Under the pieces are notes generated by a model. It did no database searches. It was not told where the DNA came from and saw nothing but the letters and a program-made list of their open reading frames with translations. This document shows positions 7,546 to 14,793 of a stretch of 43,150 nucleotides of DNA, piece after piece. Numbering within the stretch: the stretch's first letter is position 1; each line of letters opens with the position of its first letter. Source of the DNA: Crocinitomicaceae bacterium (GTDB taxonomy: Bacteria > Bacteroidota > Bacteroidia > Flavobacteriales_D > Crocinitomicaceae). Position numbers and translations under genes: made by a program. The stretch spans positions 1-43,150 of the forward strand of contig JALRFI010000176.1 in assembly GCA_023253775.1 (NCBI GenBank), in the 5' to 3' direction.

Positions 7546-9210
7546 ATGGAAAGATTATATCAAGCATTTGCATTTAATGAAGCCGAACCGCTGATCTTTA
7601 CGCAACTCGATTTCTGGCTGTTCTTTCTTGCTGTGATGATCATTTTTTCAATGATCCATAAAAATTTCCTGGTTAGAAGTTTCTTTCTAACGGTGATCAG
7701 CTTGTTCTTTTATTTTAAAACTTCCGGTCTATATGTGATGTTACTCGGCTTAAGCCTTTTCGGTAATTATCTTCTTGGAAATGCAATTTTTAAAAGTCGA
7801 TCAGAAAGAAGTAAAAAGTGGATCATCGCGGCTTCCAGCATTTTCAACTTGTCGATGCTTGGATACTTTAAATACGCTTATTTCTTTACTGATAGCTACA
7901 ACAAAATGTTCCATACCGACTATCAGGTATTTAATCAACTTGCGGTTTGGGGGAACGGTTTCTTTGGCGAAGGCACCTTTGTTGAGCAGATCATCTTGCC
8001 GGTAGGAGTTTCGTTCTTTACGTTTCAAAGTATCAGCTATGTAGTAGACATTTACAGGAAAGAAGTTGAACCTGTTAGAAATTTCTTCGATTATACCTTT
8101 TTCGTCACCTTCTTTCCTCAGCTGGTCGCAGGTCCGATCGTTAGAGCCCGAGACTTCATCCCTCAAATCAGACAACCATTTCAACTCGATAAAAATGATT
8201 TCTCCTGGGCGATTATTCAGATCGTAAAAGGATTGATCAAAAAGATCGTATTAGCAGATTACATTGCCGTTCATTTCATTGACAAGGTTGCAGATGCACC
8301 TGAAGCCTATCCAGGTTTTGTAAGCGTACTAGCAATGTGGGGTTATTCATTACAGATCTATGGTGACTTTTCCGGATATACAGATATTGCAATCGGCGTT
8401 TCAAGACTAATGGGTTTCAAACTGCTGGAGAATTTCAATTCTCCATACAAAGCGGTTAGTGTTGCAGACTTCTGGAGAAGATGGCATAGATCATTGGGAT
8501 CTTGGTTGAGGGATTATCTTTACATTCCTCTTGGCGGTAACAAATCTGGAGGCATTGGCACCTATGTGGCAACACTCATAATTCTGATCTTTCTGGTGTT
8601 TATTACCCAATGGTATGAGCTGATTTTTATCTACCTAGGGTTGATGACTATTTACATCATCGGAGTATTAATCATTCCAAACTTCAAGCAATATGTTCAT
8701 CGCGACCTCAACTTGCTGATCACCATGGTTGTCGGTGGTTTATGGCATGGTGCAAGTGAAAACTTCGTGATCTGGGGAGCAATGAACGGTGCCGCACTTG
8801 TAATCTACAATTACTGGAAGAAATTTTCACCCTACGAGAATAAAGGAAACCTTTTTATTATTCATTTCTGGAAGATCTTCATCACGTTTAACTTTATTAC
8901 GTTCACGAGAATCTGGTTCCGCTTAGAAGAGGACGGTCAACCTTTGGTGATGCTTGATCAGATCTGGAATCATTTCAACTTCACATGGAATACATTTGTA
9001 TTAGTGCTCTCAACATACCAAAGTGTTTTCTGGGTAATGCTGGGTGGATACATTGTTCACTGGCTCCCACAAACAATTAAAGACAAATGGCAGGAATGGT
9101 TTACAAATACGCCTATGATCCTTCAAGTCGTTAGCGTGGCAATCATTGTTGTTCTTATGTATCAAGCAGTTTCTGATACATTTAAACCTTTTGTATACTT
9201 CCAGTTTTAA
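7546..9210 (+). CDS. MBOAT family membrane-bound O-acyltransferase (AlgI/DltB-like)
   Basis: A polytopic membrane protein of 554 residues that would move acyl groups, usually acetyl from a cytoplasmic donor, across the inner membrane to extracytoplasmic partners. Hallmarks are YGDFSGYTDIAIG, the DFWRRWHRSLGSWLRDYLY block with His near residue 314, and the invariant catalytic His near 401 in GGLWHGASENF. About ten or more hydrophobic segments cover the length. It is the last gene of the three-gene cassette, 12 bp after the second SGNH gene. A hairpin follows at 9221-9235. The AlgI-like block pattern argues for polysaccharide acylation over lipid or protein acylation, but no glycan synthesis genes are next to it, so the acceptor is open. 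Confidence 0.92.
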   Translation: MERLYQAFAFNEAEPLIFTQLDFWLFFLAVMIIFSMIHKNFLVRSFFLTVISLFFYFKTSGLYVMLLGLSLFGNYLLGNAIFKSRSERSKKWIIAASSIFNLSMLGYFKYAYFFTDSYNKMFHTDYQVFNQLAVWGNGFFGEGTFVEQIILPVGVSFFTFQSISYVVDIYRKEVEPVRNFFDYTFFVTFFPQLVAGPIVRARDFIPQIRQPFQLDKNDFSWAIIQIVKGLIKKIVLADYIAVHFIDKVADAPEAYPGFVSVLAMWGYSLQIYGDFSGYTDIAIGVSRLMGFKLLENFNSPYKAVSVADFWRRWHRSLGSWLRDYLYIPLGGNKSGGIGTYVATLIILIFLVFITQWYELIFIYLGLMTIYIIGVLIIPNFKQYVHRDLNLLITMVVGGLWHGASENFVIWGAMNGAALVIYNYWKKFSPYENKGNLFIIHFWKIFITFNFITFTRIWFRLEEDGQPLVMLDQIWNHFNFTWNTFVLVLSTYQSVFWVMLGGYIVHWLPQTIKDKWQEWFTNTPMILQVVSVAIIVVLMYQAVSDTFKPFVYFQF

Positions 9211-9246
9211 AATCATAATAGGAGCCTTTCGCTCCCCTTTTGATTT
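9210..9246. terminator. Hairpin between convergent MBOAT and paaZ genes
   Basis: GGAGC (9221-9225) pairs with GCTCC (9231-9235) around a CTTTC loop, and AAATCA (9210-9215) can pair with TGATTT (9241-9246) to extend the stem through internal mismatches. It lies exactly between two converging stop codons and could stop transcription from both sides. The T-runs are short, so confidence is moderate. Confidence 0.5.
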
Positions 9247-11293
9247 AGTTCTGATCCAATTTTCTGACCATTGTTAGAATTGTCGCTAATGCTACTGTTT
9301 CTCCGGTCTCATCGTAAACATCTACAAGGAACTTAACAATCCCTTTTGCAATATCTTCCTCTGATCGTTTCTCCTGATCGATCTTTTCTTTAACTGTAAA
9401 CCTCACTCCAATTGTAGCCCCAGGATACACTGGCTTGGTGAATCGAGCTTCATCAATTCCATAATTCAGCAAGACTGGTCCTTTTTTAGGATCTACAAAT
9501 AATCCAGCTGCTTTTGACAGGATAAAATATCCATGAGCCACACGCTGCTCGAAAATCGTTCCGTCCAACGATGTTGCATCCATATGCGCATAGAAGTTAT
9601 CACCAGAAACATTGGCAAAATTTACTATATCAGCTTCTGTGACGGTGTGCTTGTGTGTGTAAACCGTTTCTCCAACTACCAGTTCTTCAAAGTGCTTACG
9701 GAATACATGAGGGTTTGCCTCCGGCATTTCCGCTCCTACCTGGAACTGCTGTGTTATCTTTGTGATCGTGGTAGGATGTCCTTGAATTGCGGTTCTCTGA
9801 AGATAATGTAATACTCCTCTTTTTCCTCCCATTTCTTCTCCTCCTCCAGCTCGACCAGGTCCACCGTGAGTCAATAATGGCATAGGAGATCCATGTCCTG
9901 TACTTTCTTTCGCACAATCCTTATTAAGTACAAGGATCCTTCCGTGCATGCTTGCTGCATTAACAGCATATTCAACAGCCTCTTCGTCACTGGGTGTAAC
10001 GATCGAAGAAACAAGGGATCCTTTACCCATTTTCGCCAGCTCTATTGCATCTTCAATTTCCTTGTAAGGCATTATCGTCGAAACAGGTCCAAAAGCTTCT
10101 ATATCATGGACATCCGTTTTGTTGAACGGATCGTCGTTTCTAAATAATATTGGCGAGAAGAAAGCCCCTGTATTTTTATCAGCACCAAAAACCTCAAAGT
10201 TGTCAAGATCTCCAAACGCAATTCGTTGTGACGTAGCGAGCTTCTCTACATTTTCTCTAACTCGCGAAACTTGCTGACGTGTCGCAAGAGATCCCATCCG
10301 AACACCTTCCTGACTCGGATCACCCATTTTTGTGGATGCAAGTCTAGCTGAAATTGCCTTTTCAACATCGTCGATCAGATCTTCAGGGACCATGATCCTT
10401 CTGACCGCCGTACATTTCTGTCCAGCTTTAATGGTGATCTCTTTGACCGTTTCCTTTATGAACAAATCAAATTCTTCTGTTCCAGGCACCGCTTTTTTCC
10501 CAAGAATGGTAGCATTCAAGGAATCTGCTTCAAGATTAAAAGAAACGCTCTCCTGAGCAATTCTTGGATGTGCCTTCAGCATTTTTCCGGTAGAAGCAGA
10601 CCCTGTGAAAGTTACTGTATCCTGACTTTCAACAAAATCAAGAATTCCTCTTCCCAAACCACACACCAACTGCAATGAACCTTCAGGAAGTATCTTTGAG
10701 TCAATGATATCTCTCACCATTACTTCGGTAAGGTAACAAGTCGATTCTGAAGGCTTAACAACGGCAGGAACACCAGCCATAAAGTTGACCGCTATTTTTT
10801 CGAGCATCCCCCAGATCGGGAAGTTAAATGCATTAATATGAACGGCAACACCCTCTTTTGGTACCATGATATGATGACCGATAAATGACCCATTTCGTGA
10901 AAGAGGAGCAGCGACTCCATCCACGTAATACGGAAGGTCTGGAAATTGTCTTCTTAAAGATGCATTCGCAAACAAATTACCAATACCTCCTTCGATATCG
11001 ATCCAAGAATCAACCTTGGTAGCACCCGTCCAAGCACTAACCTGATAGTATTTTTCTTTTCTATCCATGAGGTAAAGAGCTAAAGCTTTTAGCATTCTAC
11101 CTCTTTCCTGAAATGTCATCTTTCGGATTACCTTACCTCCTGTTTTTCTACCGTAGTCAAGAATTACAGCATAGTCTAGTCCGGCACTTGAGACTTCTCC
11201 AATCATCTCTCCAGTGATCGCATTGTACAATTGGGTCTCAGTTCCCTCCCCATCTATCCATTTTCCAAGGATATAATTCTGATATCGACGCAT
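9245..11293 (-). CDS. paaZ: Bifunctional ring-opening protein PaaZ (aldehyde dehydrogenase plus MaoC hydratase)
   Basis: Phenylacetate catabolism enzyme: the hydratase domain opens the oxepin-CoA ring and the dehydrogenase oxidises the resulting aldehyde. The protein has 682 residues, essentially the length of E. coli PaaZ (681). Residues 1 to about 510 are the aldehyde dehydrogenase domain, with SFNLEADSLN (Glu255) and GQKCTAVRR (catalytic Cys294). Residues about 535-680 are the MaoC hot-dog domain with ANVSGDNFYAHMD, containing the expected Asp and His. Both active sites look intact. No other paa gene is nearby: the left neighbour is convergent and dusB lies 156 bp upstream. It may serve a paa cluster elsewhere or a different acyl-CoA aldehyde route. 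Confidence 0.93.
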   Translation of the reverse strand: MRRYQNYILGKWIDGEGTETQLYNAITGEMIGEVSSAGLDYAVILDYGRKTGGKVIRKMTFQERGRMLKALALYLMDRKEKYYQVSAWTGATKVDSWIDIEGGIGNLFANASLRRQFPDLPYYVDGVAAPLSRNGSFIGHHIMVPKEGVAVHINAFNFPIWGMLEKIAVNFMAGVPAVVKPSESTCYLTEVMVRDIIDSKILPEGSLQLVCGLGRGILDFVESQDTVTFTGSASTGKMLKAHPRIAQESVSFNLEADSLNATILGKKAVPGTEEFDLFIKETVKEITIKAGQKCTAVRRIMVPEDLIDDVEKAISARLASTKMGDPSQEGVRMGSLATRQQVSRVRENVEKLATSQRIAFGDLDNFEVFGADKNTGAFFSPILFRNDDPFNKTDVHDIEAFGPVSTIMPYKEIEDAIELAKMGKGSLVSSIVTPSDEEAVEYAVNAASMHGRILVLNKDCAKESTGHGSPMPLLTHGGPGRAGGGEEMGGKRGVLHYLQRTAIQGHPTTITKITQQFQVGAEMPEANPHVFRKHFEELVVGETVYTHKHTVTEADIVNFANVSGDNFYAHMDATSLDGTIFEQRVAHGYFILSKAAGLFVDPKKGPVLLNYGIDEARFTKPVYPGATIGVRFTVKEKIDQEKRSEEDIAKGIVKFLVDVYDETGETVALATILTMVRKLDQN

Positions 11294-11449
11294 ACATCTA
11301 AAATTTCGTCCTCTAAGTTAAGTATAGTGCTTAAATATTGTCATTCATTTGTTTGGAAAGAAAACTTCCAAGCTACTTTAACTAAGAATAGAATAGTTGA
11401 TCATACCATTTCTATAGACCAATTCCTTCTTATCAATTGAAAATTGAGA

Positions 11450-12442
11450 TTAGACAAAAATAAATTCTTCCTGATGATTTTCAATATAGTCAAGAGTCGC
11501 TAAAATTTCATCAAGATCAAAAGAGCTGACTAGCTTTGTCCTGAATTCTTTGAAATGAGCAATTCCTTTGAAGTAATTCGTGTAATGCCTTTTCATTTCA
11601 GCGATTCCAAGATTTTTGCCTTTCCATTCAATACTCATCTTAAGGTGTTCCCTTGCTGCCTCTACCCTATCTTTAACATTCGGCGCAGCTAAATACTCAC
11701 CTGTAGCCATGAAATGCTTGATCTCATTAAAAACCCAAGGATAACCAATACTTGCTCTACCGATCATCACACCATCTACTCCATATCTGGCTCTGTATTC
11801 CATTGCCTTTTCAGGCGTATCAATATCACCATTTCCAAAGACAGGAATTCGCATACGCTGATTGTTCTTCACCTCACCGATCAAGGTCCAGTCAGCATCA
11901 CCTTTATACATTTGCTTACGTGTCCTCCCGTGAATTGATATTGCTTCAATTCCAACATCCTGAAGCCTTTCGGCAGTCTCAACAATGAACTTTGTTTCGT
12001 CGTCCCAGCCTAATCTAGTTTTTACAGTAACCGGAAGATTCGTGGATTTAACGATCTCCTCGGTCATTCTGACCATCTTCGGAATATCCTGAAGGATACC
12101 AGCCCCCGCTCCTTTACATGCTACCTTTTTTACAGGACAGCCGTAATTGATATCGATAATGTCCGGGTTCACCTTTTCGATGATCTCAGTAGCCATTCTC
12201 ATGCTTTCAATCTCAGCTCCGAAAATCTGAATTCCTATTGGTCTTTCGTATTCGAAAATATCGAGCTTCTGAACACTTTTTGCAGCGTCCCGAATCAATC
12301 CTTCAGATGAAATAAATTCAGTAAACATGAGATCGGCGCCATGTTTTTTACATAATGCACGAAAAGGCGGATCACTAACATCCTCCATCGGAGCAAGTAT
12401 CAAAGGGAATTCCCCTAATTCGATATTCCTGATCTTTACCAC
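11450..12442 (-). CDS. dusB: tRNA-dihydrouridine synthase DusB
   Basis: FMN-dependent reductase making dihydrouridine in tRNA D-loops. The 330-residue protein is full length, with LAPMEDVSDPPFR at the start of the TIM barrel, the NYGCPVKKV block with catalytic Cys102, a KTRLGWDDE segment, SIHGRTRKQMYKG for FMN phosphate binding, and FGNGDI. The C-terminal helical domain carries RHYTNYFKG. The annotated start is a GTG at 12442; no ATG occurs before the conserved FMN region. The -7 element at 12447-12454 ends only four bases before this GTG, so the transcript may be leaderless. The gene is transcribed alone, upstream of paaZ. Confidence 0.95.
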   Translation of the reverse strand: MVKIRNIELGEFPLILAPMEDVSDPPFRALCKKHGADLMFTEFISSEGLIRDAAKSVQKLDIFEYERPIGIQIFGAEIESMRMATEIIEKVNPDIIDINYGCPVKKVACKGAGAGILQDIPKMVRMTEEIVKSTNLPVTVKTRLGWDDETKFIVETAERLQDVGIEAISIHGRTRKQMYKGDADWTLIGEVKNNQRMRIPVFGNGDIDTPEKAMEYRARYGVDGVMIGRASIGYPWVFNEIKHFMATGEYLAAPNVKDRVEAAREHLKMSIEWKGKNLGIAEMKRHYTNYFKGIAHFKEFRTKLVSSFDLDEILATLDYIENHQEEFIFV

Positions 12443-12446
12443 GGCT

Positions 12447-12454
12447 CAAAGGTA
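12447..12454 (-). promoter_or_regulatory. Possible -7 promoter element of dusB (TACCTTTG)
   Basis: The minus strand reads TACCTTTG, an exact TAnnTTTG match, ending four bases before the GTG start of dusB. Transcription would begin at or next to the start codon. No -33 TTG at normal spacing was found. Confidence 0.4.
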
Positions 12455-12643
12455 AGGAGATGTTGAGATAAAACACACATAATTCAATGAAGATCGCACA
12501 AGAAGCAATGGACATTCATGGAACGTTAAACTGAAATTAGAACAACAACGACTTTAGCCCAAAAGGATCCTTGTATATCTGATCGAAGAGAACATCAGTA
12601 AAATTGTTCATGAGAACCGAATAAATTCTTCATTTTTGTATTC

Positions 12644-13429
12644 ATGGAAGAAAGGCACAATAACAGAGAATTGTACTTCAAGGAACAACACACGACCTTG
12701 AACAAATACATCCTTCCCTATATTGAGAAATTCAAACCAATTACTGAAAACACTCAAGTTCTTGAAGTGGGCTGTGGCTATGGCGGAAACCTGAAGCCTT
12801 TCATGGATAAAGGTTGTTTTATTACCGGAGTAGATATTCGAGAGAAAAGTATTGAAGACGCTAAAAGGCTTCTGGATATTGATTCCCATCCAAAACTAAC
12901 GCTTATTGCTTCAGACATTTACGACGTTAAAGATTTCGATCAAAAATTCGACATCATCTTTATGAAAGATACACTGGAACATATTCCGAATCAGGAGAAA
13001 TTTGTTCCACTTCTTAAAACTTTTTTAAAGGACGATGGAATTATCTTTCAGGGATTTCCGCCTTGGTGCAACCCGTTCGGAGGTCATCAGCAAATGTGCG
13101 AAGGAAAGATCCTGAGCAAATTACCTTGGTTTCATGTTACTCCAAGACCTGTATTCAAAGCCATTTTAAAATTATTTGGAGAAAAAGAATCAACCGTAAA
13201 CGGATTATTAACGGATGTTTACGATACACGAATTTCGATCTTTAGATTTAAAAAGATCGTTCGTAAAAGTGGTTTAGAGATCTTGGATGAAAATTTATTT
13301 TTCATCAACCCCAATTATGAAGTGAAGTTTAAATTGAAGCCAAGAAAATTATTACCTGTCTTTAATATTCCTTTCCTGAGAGAATTTTACACTACCACGG
13401 CGTATTATATCCTCAGAAAAAAACAATGA
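12644..13429 (+). CDS. Class I SAM-dependent methyltransferase
   Basis: A 261-residue Rossmann-fold methyltransferase. Motif I is VLEVGCGYGGN at about 39-49, the acidic end of strand 2 is TGVDIRE, a motif II region reads LTLIASDIYDV, and FMKDTLEHIP is the usual post-II segment of the Methyltransf_11/31 type. The C-terminal third has FQGFPPWCNPFGGHQQM, often seen in methyltransferases placed in glycan gene clusters. The substrate is unknown. The stop codon overlaps the start of the next gene in an ATGA, so the two are translationally coupled. That partner is a GT-C-like membrane protein, which hints at glycan or polyprenyl-linked sugar modification; this is inference. Confidence 0.85.
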   Translation: MEERHNNRELYFKEQHTTLNKYILPYIEKFKPITENTQVLEVGCGYGGNLKPFMDKGCFITGVDIREKSIEDAKRLLDIDSHPKLTLIASDIYDVKDFDQKFDIIFMKDTLEHIPNQEKFVPLLKTFLKDDGIIFQGFPPWCNPFGGHQQMCEGKILSKLPWFHVTPRPVFKAILKLFGEKESTVNGLLTDVYDTRISIFRFKKIVRKSGLEILDENLFFINPNYEVKFKLKPRKLLPVFNIPFLREFYTTTAYYILRKKQ

Positions 13430-14793
13430 GGATCCGAAACAAAATAGATTCACCTAAATTGTTTATCCTCATTACCGGATTGGTAATGATACTGGTCTCA
13501 AATAACTTCAACTGGACCAAAGAAAGCTGGAAACACATCCTGGAAGCAGATGCCAAAGGATACTACGCATACCTACCAGCAACTTTTATCTATCACGATC
13601 TGAATTTTGGATTCTTTGACGAGATCGAAAAAGAAAAATATTACAACCCGAATACATATTACGATTATAGATCAGGATCCAATAAAAAGGTCATCAATAA
13701 ATATTACGCTGGAACGGCCTTGGCTGAATTACCTTTTTTCTTAGTTGCACATCTTTACGCATCTGTTACGGATTCTTTGGCTGACGGATTTTCAAAACCG
13801 TATATGTTTTCGGTCAGTGTTGCAGCATTATTCTATTTCCTTTCAGGATTGCTGATGTTAAATCGTATTCTTGAAATGTACTCTATTTCAAAATGGAATA
13901 GGGTCTGGGTGATCGTCGCATGCACATTTGGCACCAACTTATTTTACTATGTTGTCAGTGAACCTGGGCTTTCCCATGTTTTCAGCTTTTTCTTTTTTAC
14001 AGCCTTTATTTACACAGCAAAACGATACTTCCTATCTGGCGATCTGAGGTGGCTTTTGTTCCTGAGTTTGACTACAGGAATGATCGTATTGATAAGACCC
14101 GTTAATGGATTGATCCTTTTTTCAGTCCCATTCATTGCTGGCGAATGGAAAACCCTTAAGGAGGATCTTGTTTTACGACTTATAAAAGAGCCTTTGAAAA
14201 TGTTACTGATCATGGTTGCCGGATCGTTGATCGTATTCCTCCAATTAATTATCTACAAAGTATCAACTGGAAATTACATCGTCTATTCATATGGTGAAGA
14301 AGGATTCGATTTCCGGCATCCTCATTTGATTGATATCCTGTTCAGCTATAAAAAGGGGTTATTTCTATACACCCCTATTTACCTTGTCTCCTTGTTTGGT
14401 CTCTACAAATTATGGAAGGACTCAACGTTTACAGCAACATCACTCTTTCTTTTCTTATTCGTTACGACCTACGTATTTTCCTCTTGGTGGATGTGGTATT
14501 ATGGAGGCAGTTTCTCTTCCAGAGTGTTTGTCGAATTCCTTCCTTTCTTTATGATCTCTCTTGGTATCTTACTCGAATCGAGACTGAGAAAAAAATTGAT
14601 TATTCCAGTTATCGTAATCCTTACAATTGTGTGTCAGATCCAGATATTTCAATACAGGTATTATGAGATCCATTGGTCAGAAATGACGAAAGAAAAATAC
14701 TGGAATGTGTTCTTGAGAGTTGACAGGCTGATCAATAAGGAAACCAATCCTGTTCCTCCAGTCGAAGGATCAGAGACCAGCTCCCCTCAATAA
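13426..14793 (+). CDS. Polytopic membrane protein, GT-C glycosyltransferase-like
   Basis: A 455-residue protein with about ten to twelve hydrophobic helices. After the first helix comes a short loop with EADAKGYYAYLP. An acidic residue in the first extracytoplasmic loop is typical of GT-C enzymes that use polyprenyl-phosphate sugars (PMT/GT39-like). A further loop holds KYYAGTALAELPF. I do not recognise a named family. It starts in an ATGA overlap with the methyltransferase gene. Its last 24 bases overlap, on the other strand, the end of the adhesin coding sequence, and no terminator lies between them. It could glycosylate a surface protein or lipid; the adhesin next door is a tempting but unproven target. 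Confidence 0.7.
   Translation: MRIRNKIDSPKLFILITGLVMILVSNNFNWTKESWKHILEADAKGYYAYLPATFIYHDLNFGFFDEIEKEKYYNPNTYYDYRSGSNKKVINKYYAGTALAELPFFLVAHLYASVTDSLADGFSKPYMFSVSVAALFYFLSGLLMLNRILEMYSISKWNRVWVIVACTFGTNLFYYVVSEPGLSHVFSFFFFTAFIYTAKRYFLSGDLRWLLFLSLTTGMIVLIRPVNGLILFSVPFIAGEWKTLKEDLVLRLIKEPLKMLLIMVAGSLIVFLQLIIYKVSTGNYIVYSYGEEGFDFRHPHLIDILFSYKKGLFLYTPIYLVSLFGLYKLWKDSTFTATSLFLFLFVTTYVFSSWWMWYYGGSFSSRVFVEFLPFFMISLGILLESRLRKKLIIPVIVILTIVCQIQIFQYRYYEIHWSEMTKEKYWNVFLRVDRLINKETNPVPPVEGSETSSPQ

Noticed and set aside
7801-8184. 127-codon minus-strand open frame inside the MBOAT gene
   Set aside because: It is antisense to a strongly conserved MBOAT region and has no recognisable features.
11353-11371. 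TTGGAA/TTCCAA hairpin between paaZ and dusB
   Set aside because: It is a six-base AT-rich stem without a T-run. It may be a weak regulator site, but nothing supports a specific role; no clear -7 element was found for paaZ.
12487-12534. 15-codon open frame on the plus strand between dusB and the methyltransferase gene
   Set aside because: It is too short to support, with no conserved pattern or strong start signal. Nothing else is seen in the 201-base gap beyond the dusB -7 element.
12604-12638. Promoter for the methyltransferase gene (TTG plus CATTTTTG)
   Set aside because: The -7 box has a mismatch at the first base and the spacer is 24 bases, so the match is too weak to claim.
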